A stretch of DNA of 64,000 nucleotides, taken from contig CM082593.2 in assembly GCA_040954595.2 (NCBI GenBank), forward strand, positions 2,790,001 to 2,854,000. Reading direction: 5' to 3'. Positions 13,325 through 27,900 of the stretch are shown one piece after another. Source of the DNA: Balanoglossus misakiensis (Eukaryota; Hemichordata). How positions within the stretch are numbered: position 1 is the first letter of the stretch; each line of letters begins with the position of its first letter. The position numbers and the translations under genes are program-made. Under the pieces are notes generated by a model that did no database searches, had not been told where the DNA came from, and saw only the letters and a list, made by a program, of their open reading frames with translations.

Positions 13325-14494
13325 GGGCTGTTAACTAGACACCCGTCCTCCGCTCCGCCAGTTCTCTCATTCATTCACCGCTGCTCAGAATGCATAACCG
13401 TCTTCCTGCCCACATAGTATCGTAGTACCTGTCAACTTGGGCCATAAATTCTCTCTATTTGTCGATACAGGTGGAATCGACTTATCAAATAAAATTCACC
13501 GTGCACCGCGCCCGAATTTATTGGGAGTAAATTTTGACACGACGAGATTCGAGAGAGACTCTCTTATCTTCTCCATGTTTAATCGCCTTGGGAGTATTCC
13601 GGTAAATTATTAACTACGTGACAGGCTTTCAAAATTCATCTTATTGCGTGGGCGTAGGGCTTAAAAAGACTGAGAGGTTTTTTGTAGGTAGGCGGGCCGA
13701 AAGTGTACATCGAGCAAATATCATTAAAATTATATTTCACAGACTTCGATACAGTTGAGTTTACATACATGTTTCGGGATACACGTCGAGTGCAAATGCC
13801 AGATCACGCGTACGTCCTGAGCAATGATGTGTTACCATAACCGGGCCCATTATCTGCAAGGAACTGTTTGTTAACAGGCCATTTTAGCGGCGGTAAAATT
13901 CAATTATTTCGTCATTATTGAATGTTTCCGTTTAACATTATCTTCAATTAGCAACGATGATTGCTAAATTGGATGGGCTGAAAATGGCGCGTGTTTTTCT
14001 CCGATCGTGTGATTTGCGATGGAGGAAAATTCTCAACGTTGGTAAAGGTTAAGATGTTTGATTGACATCAGTAAAATGCAAGACCCGTAATTACTGGAAT
14101 TATCGCCCTATATAGTCCATTCCAAATGTCGGTAGTTATGATTTTTTTTTCCATAAAACGGAGACACTTGACATTTTCGTTCTTTAAATAGGATCCCTGC
14201 CATTAATCTTGAATTAGACTCACAACTTGCGTGTATTTTCGGCCATCTGAACAGTACCGTGACGATATGGCCACGTGCATTGGGAGTTTTTCACGCTGAT
14301 GTCACATTGACCTCTGATGCGCTGTCTTCCTGAAACGCCGGTTACCGAGTCGTGGTTGCTTACTAAGGTAATAGTGGGATCGGAACACATGTATTAATTA
14401 AACAGTTCGCAGAAGTTCGATGTCTGCTATTTCTATCACTGGCAAGGACACCGCGAAATGACGTCGTAGTCACGTGACCGTTCTCTACTTCATA

Positions 14495-14515
14495 CCACCA
14501 TCATCATCGTCGTCG

Positions 14516-14576
<61 letters not shown>

Positions 14577-14632
14577 AATCATCATGCCACCATCACCACA
14601 ACCATCATCATCATCATCGTCGTCGTCATCTA
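14495..14632. repeat. CAT trinucleotide microsatellite
   Basis: A long, nearly pure ATC/CAT run flanked on both sides by CGT-CGT-CGT interruptions, giving a roughly symmetrical arrangement. No open frame through it can be tied to a gene, so I do not read it as a poly-Ser, poly-His or poly-Ile tract. Confidence 0.9.
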
Positions 14633-14705
14633 TCTATTTACGAAAGACATTCAGATAATGTCAACGGTTGTATTCGGTCTGTTAGTGTGTTTGAGAGTGA
14701 GCGTA

Positions 14706-14738
14706 GGGGGAAAGGGAGTGGGAAGTAAGGAGGGAGGG
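14706..14738 (+). other. Purine tract with G-quadruplex potential
   Basis: Five G-runs of three or more (14706-14710, 14714-14716, 14720-14722, 14732-14734, 14736-14738) lie in an unbroken A/G context. One loop is nine bases, slightly beyond the usual G4 rule, so folding is plausible but not certain. Confidence 0.4.
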
Positions 14739-17454
14739 AGAGGAGAGTATGTCTTTGGCCCGTATGTGTGGGCGATCGCGTAGGAGTTCTCTGTGACTAA
14801 TGTGCATCGTGGGAACCGTATTTGTACAAGTCCCATGTGTAACACACCTGAGAGACGTCTGCACGTTCGCATTTACCTGATGAATACAGGCGTTATAAAA
14901 TATGAATTCTTTATTCGACTTCAATTATGACTACGCAGTGAACTTAAAACCCCTCTAAAACCGTATAATCGTCACATGCCGACATTATCGTCAGCTCTCC
15001 ATCTCCTCTCAATGGAACAGTAATTCTGTCACTCGGACACTTGATTCACGTTGTAGCTTGCTGCCGTCATTACACCAGTCGCGCGCACACGCCGCCCACA
15101 GATTTAAACAAAATGCGTTCTCGGAGCCACGATAAGATAGCAAGATGCTTATATTCGCTATTCTCCTCCGTAGTAAAACGTGGAACATTCACGTAGTTTA
15201 TATATTGTGGTGTATACTGAGCATTCATAGCTGCTTACAGCTTAGGCTCCAGTGGGACAGATTAGACAGGGAAATGAAATATTTTTTTAATTATGAAATT
15301 AATGTAGCGGAAGCGAGAGGCAATTTTGCTGACAAGCAGGGAATCATTTTATTGAGCGCTGCCTTGAGTCATTTAGTTGACAACACCAAGAAATATGACT
15401 TTCTACTTAAGCATTTAAATGTCATATAGACTGATTCAATACAAACTGGGCCCAAAATTTTCACGTTATACTTATAAGCGGCCATACAACAAAAATACCA
15501 TTTGGCAAAATTTCTATCTGTTTACCGCAACAGAGAAACTGTCTCAGGATTTTAACTTCTGAACCTAAACGGAATGGGATTAAATTTCGTTTTTCTTTGT
15601 AGGGGTTTAATTAAAGCAAGCAGATGTTTAGTGTCATTGATATGCAAATTAGGAGTTTATTGTAGACATTCTGTGGTAAGATATTGAATGAATGCTGACA
15701 TAATTATATTGACCGGAAAAATCGTGGAAGATTCGTGACTGTTTTTGATCACAATCAAATTATCTTTAAACCTTGCAGTGTTCTTAAAATAACTCATATA
15801 CCCCCCGGAAATATCGGATACCTTGTGCATTTAATGATAGACGGTAGCTAGAGACTGTCGATGATGTAATTGACAATTTTTCTTTCGACCAATGCAGGCT
15901 AATGTATTCATAACTGGCATGACACTTTCAGAAATAGCACTTCTTTGCTTATGCGAGCGCGTTGTGTGTTGGTCCGACGCGGCGCGCGCAGGCGATGGCT
16001 GCGCTTGGGGTTCCCCACATCGTCGTAAAACACGACCTCTTTACGGCAACGGTTTCTGCGATGCCAGACGCTTCCTCAAGATCCCGAATCATGACGCACA
16101 GTGTTTCGTCACACTCACGGCGCGGCATGGGTGTATTTACAGGAATCAAGAAAAGGGTTCGATATTTGCAGCAGTCCTCAATCACAATTTTGTTTACATT
16201 CACTTCGGAAATTAAGATTTTGTTCAAATATCCATACGCAAAATCGCACTTCAGTCCATGGGAGTCCATTCAGTGACCACTCCCACGTATTACATGTAGA
16301 CAGTTCTCAGCATTACACTGTATATGGATCAGTTTCGCGATATACTCTTGCTACAAGCAATCAACGCCCCCCCCCCCCTACCCGCTTCACCACCACCTGT
16401 GGATTTTTGTAAAAAGCGTGCGTCGAGTGTGTGGCTTTTTAAACGAAGGAGTTTCTGAGCGAAATGTAATCTGATGAAGTCACTTGAGTATATATTGGAT
16501 TTCAACACCCAGATTTTTTTCCCACTCGGAGTAATTCCAACACACCATTGTTCATTCGCAATACATTTCAGATGTCCTAGTATCAATCGGAATACCTTGT
16601 ACAATAGTGTGACGTCATTCGCGACGACGTTATTGCGTGTTGCGTCAGCCCCCGTGGAATGCGTCTAATATATTCCACTTATTTCATAATTACGAGTGAT
16701 AATTTCCGTCTCTCCAGTCATGTTCTATTTTACACCTGTCGGTTACTATAGAGAAACAGACGGTGCGTTTTCACTGTCCATATCCGTAAAGGTCAGACGG
16801 GGAATCGCCTCTTTTTCACCTCGTCTCGAAATTTCCTCGTCTCAAGCGGAACGATCAGTGATAAGGATGCAAGAATCTGACATTACCGTTTCAGCATGAC
16901 GACAATAATTTGGCGCCAAAACGCCTCTTAAGAGAGACCAATTATTGGCAGTTGTAATCACTCTTTTTAAAGTGAAACCTTCTCCTTAAAGTTGTTTGTT
17001 TTTCAAATGTCAATGGGAGGTTACTTTTGTATGTACTCCGGGATATGACGTCTATCTTGTAATTTTAGAAAAAAAGAAGCTAGCGAGCGAACGACATATT
17101 TAGTTTTCTTTCTTTCTTTTTTTTCTTCTTGGTGTCCAGGAACAAGACAAAACTACTGTCCAAGCCTCTCTGAACATAGTTCCGTGACTTTCGTACTCCC
17201 CTGTGAAATAAAATTAAATCAAACATTTAATTTTATCGCAAGACATCTAATTAAGGTAAGAAAGTGTACATTTTTCTTGATTTGGTCCAGGTTTTGTCGT
17301 GTGCCCAGACAGCGTCATATTTGGGGAAATGGTGACCCTGAAATTTCGCCCGCCACAGGAGGTACTATCAAAATCAAAGCGGTGTTGTGTTATAGGGTGA
17401 TTTCCAAGAACTGCTTGTACTGTCGTACAGTTGCCGCCCATCGCCCAACTAAGT

Positions 17455-17471
17455 CACGTGTAAATCACGTG
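17455..17471. promoter_or_regulatory. Paired CACGTG E-boxes, 11 bp apart
   Basis: CACGTG at 17455-17460 and again at 17466-17471, each preceded by T. Their centres are one helical turn apart. Such sites bind bHLH factors (USF, MITF/TFE, CLOCK-type). Confidence 0.3.
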
Positions 17472-20400
17472 CACACAATCTCCATCTTTGGCGAGGAAAT
17501 GGAACAGTTCGGTCCATTTGCTCGGATTAACCGATAAAATCCAACACGTATATACGTTAGTTGCCCGTTTTTTTAATGAAAATGAACCGTTGTAAATATT
17601 ATAACTGAACGCTATTTTGCGCAGGGCGGAAACTATGAATTTACCTGGCGATTGCTTAAATTTGTCAGAAACAGGGCGTTGATCAACTGCCACGGCGACA
17701 GTCAAGTATTCAATCGCGTGGGCTGCAGACTGTATAAATGCTCCGAACACGTATTGTAATATCGCAGACACGTAGATACTCTCCTCATTCCTCATTGGGG
17801 TTGAGTTCACACGGCACATGTGACGTCAGCAAAATCTTATACACGTGGACAGACAGGCATCGGTGTGTAGGCTTATATACGCAGTGGTGATTGAGAAGTA
17901 CCGAGGCTGCCTGGTTTAGACCGTTCTGTGAATGTCACTTCAACGGGGCTGAAGTGAGAGGTGCCGGCAAGCGTCTTTGTCTTCCGCTGGTAACGACGCG
18001 ACGGCGCGTTGGAACCACGTTGTCTCCCCTTTTCGCATCCAAGATCTCAGTCATCTTTTCACCTGGCAATCAGAAGAATCCTTTCTTTTGAAACAAAGGT
18101 ATTGTAATTTTGCAGTTTCCAAAATAGTTTTTATTCTCACACCCGTTTCATATTCATGGAACAGGTGTCTTCAAGTTTGTGGCGCGAAAGGGTCTTTGTT
18201 GCCTCGGTATGTGATTGTGTCGATGAATTCCACTTGTGTGCCAAACTAATTCCGTTGCCATGAAAATGCGTGTAAAATCGGATTTTTCATTCCTGTCGTA
18301 ATATCAGTTGGTATTGATATGTCAACCGTCTGGATTGTAACGATTTGGCGCGTTCAGTTTGTTTTTGTATTCTTGGAACGCCCCACATTTCGAATTCCGT
18401 AAACGAGAGGTGTTATTACCAGTGTCTCATGACGGATCAGGATTTAATAAGAAAGTGTTTTAATGATTAACTTTGGCGTTCAACTCTCCTAGCGGATCGC
18501 AATTGCTCTGAACGGCGTGGCCAAAGCAACGCCATGGGACTTGTATCGATTACTAAGCGTGTCTTCAAGAAGCGTGCGCGATCAGTCGTTTCCTACTAAG
18601 ATATCAACGAACAGAGAGGAACAAGCAAACAAACAAACAACATCAACTAAGACAACAGCAAGAAAAAACAGTGAATCAAAATCATCTAAAACTTGATATT
18701 TATATGTGTTGTTCGGTGTATTTGCTTTGCGGAATGCAAAGTCAGGTGTGAGTAACTATTCCATGCACAGGTGTGGTGGTTACGACGCTCGCTGTCAGAT
18801 GGTGTTAACGGTGGCGCCCTTCATGGCGCTCAGAATATTACAATTATAGCTATCAATCTTGACACACTGAATTATTAATCGCCAATTGGCATTCCCCACA
18901 CCGGAAATAATGTCATCGCGATCGCCAACGTCGCAGCGAGGTATCTTAGGGCTTCACGCGTGCCGTTATTGCGAAAACTGATCAATGCAGTGGTGACATT
19001 TGTTACATTAGTTCAATTATCTTCACAGTGGAACTGTCAGTTATATTCTGAAGTTAATACGAGCAAGGCCGGCGGTGAGAGGCAGATCTTTTGGGATCAC
19101 CTCGCGGCCGACCAACCTTGGAATTTTAAAAATAGAAAAATTGATTATTATCGAGAAAACAGCAACACCTGGCCTGTGTGTGTATAATGCTAATCGGGGA
19201 ATGAACGTTTCTTTATGCACTAAGAGCTGATAATAGCGGACAATTTTAACTTAAAGCCCCAAGTCATTTCATTTCCGGCGGCGTCTTTGCTACCGAGTAT
19301 CGACTGTTTAAAAATAGCCCAACTATTAATAGTCTGTATAATGAGTGTATCTGGAGCACACGGGCATAGAATGTCAACAGGAAGGCACCAGATAACTAGA
19401 AAATACCGACATCGGAAGGAGTATTAATATTTAAAGGTCCACCTTTCTTGCGCGTCTCTTGGTCTCCACGGTAACCATGGCTGTGGGGGCCATCCACCCG
19501 CGCTAAGCCGTGGAATGTTGAAATTAGAAATATGGGCTTATTTACGAGCCGTCAGATCGGGGAAAAAATGTCGAAATACCATTTATACCAGTAGAAGTGA
19601 GATGTATTTTCGAAACGTAGGAATTTCAACTGGTGTGGTATGTCATCATGTGGGCAAATCCCTTCCTCACGTGCTAGGCCGCTCGTACGCATTGAGATGA
19701 CAAAGCTGTCTATATTGAAACGCATTTTAATCGACTGGTCGTGTATCGATTTGCCTTTCGGTGAAAATTAACTGAAAAATGTTAGAAATTCGGGGAAATG
19801 TAAATCTATATGAGCAATACACACAAAGGATAAATAAATTGGTTAGTTCTGTAATACAGTTATACCAGGATATTATCATTATTATTAGTCAGATTATTTG
19901 TGGTTTACATAAAATACACTTGCCAGTAACTGCCTTGTTCAGTTGTTTCAACGGATGCACAAGGTGGCCGCTTATAGTGCGAGGAAATTGCCAATGGGGG
20001 AAATATTGACTGTTTTATTGGCACAGCGGATAAATAAAGTCAAATACGAGAATCGGATGCCGTTTCTTGGATTTTTCCTTTGCGTGTCGGAATGCCCCGG
20101 TAGGATCTAGCGTGAATGGAGCAGAAAATCTCCCGGACACGATGATTGAAAGAATAAGCTACCTCTGACGCACGAGTTGAACAGATTTAGAAGACGAGTT
20201 TGTTTTCACACGTGCGCTCGGGCGGATTAAGGAATCAAATACTCAGTAATCCGCCTCGGATATTCTTCAAGCAATCATAATCCGATGTGCTTTTTTAGTT
20301 GCACGCGAATATTCAAAGAGGACACAAGCGATAATTTACCGTGCTTATATTCAGTTTTCTCTGTCTTTTGAAAGTTTATACAAAACAACTTACTAGTATA

Positions 20401-23400
20401 TCAATATTTAATTCGGCTGTGAGTGATGATACGTCTACTGTAAAATCAGTGGGCGGGAAACTGAAGGCAGTTTCGCAGTGATGGCGCTACATAATTTCTA
20501 GTTTACCACTTTCAAGTTAACAACATCTGAAGAATGGCCGGTCAGCTTGGAGCCGCACGAATTTAACCATTTTTCCAAACACGCGGAAAATACATGTATG
20601 GGCTCAGAGCTTTAGCGTTGGAATGTACGCTTTGCACTGCAACAAATTAGAATTCTGGGCTCCTCCGACTTTTTTCTTTCGACATCCTTCTTTCGCCGAC
20701 AGCCGCATCCCTCTTTGTCGGGCGGGTTTTTGTTGTGACTGCGGCGAAAGTCATTAGCGAGTCGGTGTCCTGTGTGATGGACTAGATACCAGAATGTGAA
20801 ATTGATCGAAGAAATTTAATTATCGGTTCAGATGTGTAACCTCTCACGGTTCCGCCATGTTTGTTCACAGACAGTTGCGAAGTATTGTCTGGGCTACCTC
20901 TTGTGTATCTAATACAATTAACACGCAAAGTTTTCGGCTAATATTTTAAAATCAACAATTTATTTCGGTAGTTTTCACTGGCAGCAGCGAAGAAGTTTGA
21001 GTTTTTGCTCGGCACAAATATTTGTTCGGTGTTGATCTAAGATATTTGTGGCTTTTGTCAAAGTGCTACCCTGCCATCCATAGGTCTGCGTGTGCGCGAC
21101 CGTGGGTTTGGAGATGTGACTGTGAGAGTGCTCTGGTTTTGAACTATCGTCGGTGTGCTGAACGGTTGCCCCGTGTGCTGTAAGCATCGATGGTCGTCTT
21201 GATCGACCCTTTCATCGATGACAGTCCGAGATACGTGTATCAAAGTCCTGTGTCTGGACACTCTCACATCTCAGAAACGTCGAGACGATGACACAGTGAA
21301 TTTATTCTGTCCGAGATCTACTTACAAAACCGCTGTTTCAATTTTGCCATTTAAAAGCACATCGTTGACATAAGTTTACAGACAACGATCGTCACTTCGT
21401 ATAGCGGCTCACACGTTATCTTCGCGGGAGTCACTAGTGTAATGCCATCGAGGCGCAGTGTGTCTATCCGCTAGTGTATCTTTAGACGTGCTAAACATTT
21501 CATTGTTTACCATTCGTAGTCCTCGAGTTGGCCACCATCCAAGCTTGGCAGAGATGCGATCAGGGCTGGGGTATTAGCCGTCTGGTCTCTCAGAGGTCAA
21601 CAATTGCTCCGTCCACTCAAACACTCACAAACACACACACGCAGACCCTGGAGTGAAGCCGTGTATATGGATGAGGTTAAAACCCCGAGCACAGCACGCA
21701 AATCACGTCGCCATTGGGCATGATGTTAGTCACGTGATTTTTTTAACGGATGCCCATTGGCACGATCGGAAAGTGGCAAAACTAAGGCAGCTGGACGAGA
21801 CAATTGTTCGCATGTTTCGTTCATCCCTAAACTAGCGCTAGAATTCGGTAGCCTGCGCAGCAAATGACTGTGGAAGACCAAGTTATCTACTTCAGGGGAT
21901 TTCTTTCATCCCGTAATAACTGTCTATGTTTGATCAACACAGCATTTTACAGATTAAAAGCACATATGACTAGAATAAAAGCACACTACAGGACAAAGGT
22001 GTAAGCCAATTAGCCGATAATTAGCGCAGACCTGTAAATATAAACTCAAGTTATCGCCGTTAATTGTTTATTGTTATCATTGCAACGCGGTACACTTTGT
22101 GGCGTGCTGTTACGCTAAAACTGCGTAAGCTTATATTGCGTAAGGCAGTATGGGTTGAAAGGTCATTGATACCGCTCAATTAGGACAGCTATGCGGTCGG
22201 CAGTAGCCAGAGGGCGTTACATTTAGGCGAGCACCCAAACACCGGTTGATGATAAGAAAAGCATACTGAAGCAATGCACAAAGCGCCGAAATAAGGATTT
22301 CACATTTTTGGGCGATGTTCAAGTACTGAAGTATTTAAGTTTAGTGCAATGGCTAAATAATTAAGTGGGCCGCCATACTCCGTTGCTGCACTGCAAGCAA
22401 CGCTGTCTCGTTGGAAGTTTGAGCTTATGTTGACAGCAGGCCCTGTTACGAGTTGCAAGTGGAGACGATGTAAAGCAATCGCAAAATGTGTTTATATCTT
22501 CAGTCAAACAATCTTTGATTTTGATCATCAATTATAACGTGAATAAAAGTACGGGTTTTGGTTATAGCGATGCGGCTGTCCCGGCGTCTTCGGCCCGGGG
22601 ATGCGTGGTGGTCCAGTCGAGAACGGTGTTCGCTGAGTCGCGGCTGATTTTAACACACTGGTGGCTGCACAGATTCTTTCCCCCTTCTGAGCATACCGAA
22701 ATTCCTAACGAGTAACGACAAGAGGTACTTAGAACAGCTAGCCAAGTTAGATGTGTTGACATCAACACTTGTCTAGGGAGTTCAGAGTTCCCCCCACTGT
22801 GCAACGAAGTGCATGCCGAAATATACGCACCGAGCGAACCATGGGCCCCAGTTCATCATAGCTGCAGCCGGGACCAGGGTAAAATTTTATCATCTTTACG
22901 TGGCGGGATATGTATACATATCTATTGAGAGATGGTGTTATCTTCGCTAAGTCCGGATAAATTGTGATCGAAAGCGTGAGGTGAAACAGGTACCCCAATC
23001 AGGTAGGATAGTTTATTGTCAGCACACCAAAATCTACTATCCCCTTTTCGGTCGGACACTCGACTTTCTTGAAACGTTATATTACCATGTCTGCATGTTT
23101 TTCCGTCTTTTTAAAAATATCCGATATATATATTTCTTCTTTGACGTTTCTACTTCTAAATTCCATGTTCGGTTTATCCCTTCCACAAACCATTTTCCCT
23201 AGGCACGGGGTCGGTTCGCGGTCGTCAACCGACGTATTGTCAGTCAGACGCTTTGAGCGAACAAATGCGTGCTGAACAACCGCCAACTTGATCTAAATTA
23301 ACGCGCAACTGTTTGTAACTCGTGTATATTTTTACTATCTTCCATTCGACGCTGGGCTTTCCAGACGATGGAATCATTTAAATTTAATTGAAAAGGAAAA

Positions 23401-24604
23401 GCCGGCAAAACTGAATAGACAGTTAAATTCCACGCCATTCTGTGTAGCGCAGTAAATTTGTGCCGAAATCGATTGGTGCACTTGAAACGTTCGCGTTGTT
23501 CAGCGGAAGGTGACTGCTGACTTGAGTTAGTAACCACGGGCATTTGGCGGGAAACGTGTAAAATTATCATTACTTTGTTCTCGTCGATGTCGTGTATCTG
23601 ATTTTAAACTTTATTTGGGTTCGTAAACGAGACAAGAACGCCATGAAGTTCCTGAGAGAAGGGAGAGTGTATCGTTGATATTTAATTTCACACCTGAAGT
23701 TTTATCGTTAAATATTTATCTTCTGGTACAGTAATATCGATCTGCAAAGACCCGTTCGCTTGGTCTGAAAGTGTCCCGGACAACGCTTCGGTTTACTGAG
23801 AGAGACAGCTCGCCATTCATGAAGTGAAGTTCGGTCGCGGTGTTTTTATTTTCCGGCCAGTGGTCGACTCGGAACACAGCGCGACGGGCTGCCTTTTCGG
23901 CCACACTTCGTGGCTGATCAAAACTGTTGCTTGCCCCGTAATAAGAAACTTGACTCTGCAAACCTTTCCAGTTAGCGAGGTCGGCGAGAAAAGGCTATAA
24001 GTAGCCTGCGAATGTCGGAACGAGTGATGCCGTCTCCTGTTTCATGCAACTTGTCTGCTCCAGTATGTTGCAGTGCTGGGCGAGCCACACACAGACAGAA
24101 TATACCGAATGCCCCGCCTTGGCCAGCCCAGTACAGAAGTCTTGTGCTATACTTTATGTAGAAGTGACCCCCTAAGTGACCAATTGACCGTTGAGTGATG
24201 GCTGTAAACAGTTTTACCCCAGACAGAATGACTAAACGAAAGTAGGGATAAATATGACATTTCAAACGATAGATGTCGCTCTAACCACATCATTTACGTA
24301 GCGCCAACTTGACTTTCTGCTGTTTTTTGAACAGGCGGGAAATGTTTCTTTCGCCTAAAAGGACAAGCTTAGGGATTTCAAACCTTTCCCTGTTATCGAA
24401 ATTCACACCACAACTATCTTAACCTTCCCGTCTGCCGGGTGAAGGTTGCTTGGCAGTTTGTATGTTAAAGAAAATGTTGTATCTTCCGGTACATTACATT
24501 TTCTTGCATTAGCCGGCGCGAAACTTCACCCGAGTGAAATGACGTGGAGACCAAAACGGCCTTCCTTGACACGATCGCGCATTTTACATAGTCGTCAAGT
24601 CAAA

Positions 24605-24925
24605 GGGTCACGGAGGTCAAATCACCCCCAGAGTGGCGTGTGCGCAGACAGCATGATGCGGTTTAAATAGAAAATGTTGGCGAAACATAATCACCTTGTA
24701 AGAAAGTTATCCGTAATTCGTGAATTTGCCTCCCGGGTTTCGCTGTTCCGTTTTTTTTTTACCCGCGTTGCCATATCAGGGATGACGTCACACGAGCGGG
24801 TCGGCGGTCGGTTGCAAGCGTTTGTCCAGCAACTTGACGATTCTCCATGGCAACGTGGCAAGGCGGTGGAATAAGTTCAACAGGGATAACAGGGTTGCCA
24901 ACTTCAGGAAGGGGTCAAGAGGTCA
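24605..24925 (+). promoter_or_regulatory. Cluster of DR3, CRE, X-box half-sites and DR2
   Basis: Within 320 bp are GGGTCA-CGG-AGGTCA (24605-24619, a DR3), GTTGCCAT (24767-24774), the palindromic CRE TGACGTCA (24783-24790), CCATGGCAAC (24845-24854) and GGGTCA-AG-AGGTCA (24912-24925, a DR2). The density suggests a cis-regulatory module; function is inferred from motifs only. Confidence 0.4.
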
Positions 24926-27900
24926 TGATAATAAAATGATCTAAATTTACCCTCTTATAGTAGATAGATGCTGGTGCCATGTTGTGATATAGGCTTTGAC
25001 GTACGTCGTAGAATTAACACGACTATTCAGCGTGTCCTGAATTGAACCCGGTGGCTAGATTAGCCCAGCGACGATTTCAACAGCCGTATCTCCTTTCCCT
25101 CTGCTGAGACTTTATATTTATCGCCGCTGGAGTTCGCAGCCACCAACAAAGTACGATACAGCATGAGAGTCTATCACGACAGACCGTCGATGCTTCGTAC
25201 GACAAAAAAAAAACTTTTCTGGTGACGTCAAAATTTTTACGGAAATCCACGTAAGTCAAAATATTGGAGGTGTTTGATTTGCTCTTGATCGGTCACAAGC
25301 TTCAAGTCCCTCGGCTACAAAACATATTTGGAAATAATATTTAAATATATAACCGGAAAATAACTATATATGAACATAATTTCAGCCACATGGGAAGCGT
25401 CAGATAGGTTGTGAGAGTTCCACATTGAATAACACCACTCGCCATTTCCCTTAAACTATAAATACTCCGGAGTAATCCCAGTTCATATAAGCCATCCATA
25501 TTATATTTCTAGCCAGTCTACCAGAAATAATTTCTTCGTGTCTGAAGTGGTATTTTCCAACTTAGGTTGACGACAGAATGTATGCTCGGAAAGTGATACA
25601 TCCGGTCTGTATTGAACTTCACGCATCCCGGCACTGCGCAAAGTCTATATTCGTGCAGAGTTGTGTTACAACCAAGTTGTGCCAAAGGTTGCCAAAAGGG
25701 GCGCTCGCTACTCTGTACTTACATTGCACGTGGATGAGTTTTACACATAACAATACTTGAATTGAGTGCTAGCACTTTTGAATGAAACAGGTGTGTGAAT
25801 ACAGTAGTATAGGATGGACTTTTTCTCTCACTGTCATCAGTTTCGTCGTCTGCATGGCGACATTTAGCGTCGACGCACTCGGTGTAAAAATTACGCCCAC
25901 TTTTTCACTTAAGGGGGGTCGTGCGTCAGATCTTGTGTTTGTAGTAAACGGTAGCGTGCCACAGACAAAAGGGGGTCTGCTGTTTGTCCCTACAGAAATG
26001 TCCCGGGCGCCGTACTTGCACTGGGATGAAAGCACAAACGACAACCAGGAAGTGGGGAATAATGCAGACCGAAATGAAATATTGGCGCAGCTGCGAGTGA
26101 TACCCTCCGTGGTCGTCACTTAATGCGTTTCCATGAAAACCGGAAACAAATATTTCCCAATCATCAGCGAGTGTTTCACTTTCAGGGTTTTTCTACACAT
26201 CACTGTCATTTGCAGCGCAGAAATGGACAGGGGAAAAAGTCTAAATTCTGAAGTCACGTTTCTGTGATTATGCCCACGTATTGTTTATTTGCGCGCGCCT
26301 GGGCCACCGTAGTAATCCCAAATCTGATATTGCCCATGTCACTCAAATATAACGGTCGATAGATTATCTCGAGTAGGTGGTTGTTTAAAGTTTAACTGTA
26401 GATGGTAGAAGCTCGATGGTTTAACGTCGATGCATGCGTTTTTAGCCTGACGAGAATCGTTCATCCATTTCTCACGAAATACCGCCGTAATGACGTACAG
26501 AAGCGTGCCACGGGGCTGATGTAGCCGACACGCTCCGGGAGACGCGTTTCATATCTATCACCCACACGCCAATCGGAGACAGATCTCCGATGCCCACAAA
26601 TCGCCTGTGCACGACTCTCGGAGAATCAAACCGTGTTGTTCCCGTCATATCCTCGTTACGAGGTCCCACTCGGCTTACACACAGGGCCGATACCAATTTA
26701 AAACAACTTTGAACATTGCCTGTATTTAGGCTTACCTGCTTAAATCGCATTAGGCGATAATGTTGCTTACCGTGCAGTAATTTATGGGAATCACAAACAA
26801 AGCAAATCGTATCGTTAAAGTCTATTATCGTAAGTGCGCCTTTCACGGTGCGAGTCGTCACACTACGCGCGCGCCGCGCTCGCGGTTCAAGTATATATAC
26901 ATCGCCCTTTTCCTCGTAATATTTATGGCATCCACCCAGCATTGTCAGGAACGGAACAGATCGAAGACCGGCCTTCGAGAAACGAATTCCCCGTTTCCGA
27001 GCCGAAACGATCGAATATCTCCTGTTGGTTTACTAACAGCACGCGAATTGTGACAAATTCCAATCGATTATTAATATTCGTCACAATGTAATTTCCGGTG
27101 GAGAGTCCGTGTCTGATTTCACTCGGAGCTGCACAGCTGATCGCCTTACTCCGCCGCATACAACCAGACTCCAGCAATCGTTGAAATCATTAGCAGATAC
27201 GCGCCACCGTTCACTTTGCGGTAATGATTGTCAAATTAGCTCGAATAGAATTTGCAAATATTTGATGATTACATTGAAGGAGCCAATGAATAGTGGGTAG
27301 GCGTTATAATTGTAATTCAATAGAAAGGATAGCAGATTTACCGGAAGACGCTTTGTAATAAAATACTCCATTTCATGTTTTAAAGTATAAGTACCGAAAA
27401 CACACCAACCTGGAAATGGTAGATGAAGTTTCTCGTATAATTTTTTTCTCTCGCAATAATAGTTGTATTGACTCCCACCAATATATGTTTGTAGACACAC
27501 TTCCATGACACCTTACCCCCCCCCCCCCCCCTCCTCCGCCACCTCCCAGGCGCGCGCGCATCTGACTAGGAGAGACGGAATTCGAACTGGGCGACGAGAT
27601 GTCACGTGACCGCGATTAAGGGGTCGCCCGAGTTCCAATTGACGGCATCTCGCATTACCGACTCGTCAGCTAGTTTGCGGCCCTTTCGTGCCACCCAATT
27701 TATCGCTGGCGTCGTGTTTACGAGACGGATCCGAGGCGTTGCAGATATTGCCACTCACGCTTCGGTATCAAAGCATATTTGAAATTTCGATTGGTCAAGA
27801 GCTGCACCAACTGTTCCACGTTGCTTTCGAAGCCTTCGCATCCCCTGGGAGCGGGAAATAAAACAGAAATAAAAACGCGTTTATTCCGACCGAATGCTAT

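Noticed and set aside
15892-16276. Several overlapping ORFs of 103-107 codons on both strands
   Set aside because: They overlap in different frames and match nothing I know. A locally stop-poor, C+G-rich stretch explains them.
25782-26123. 113-codon ORF with a hydrophobic N-terminal part
   Set aside because: Looks like a signal peptide at first, but an equally long ORF lies antisense and the rest has no family features.
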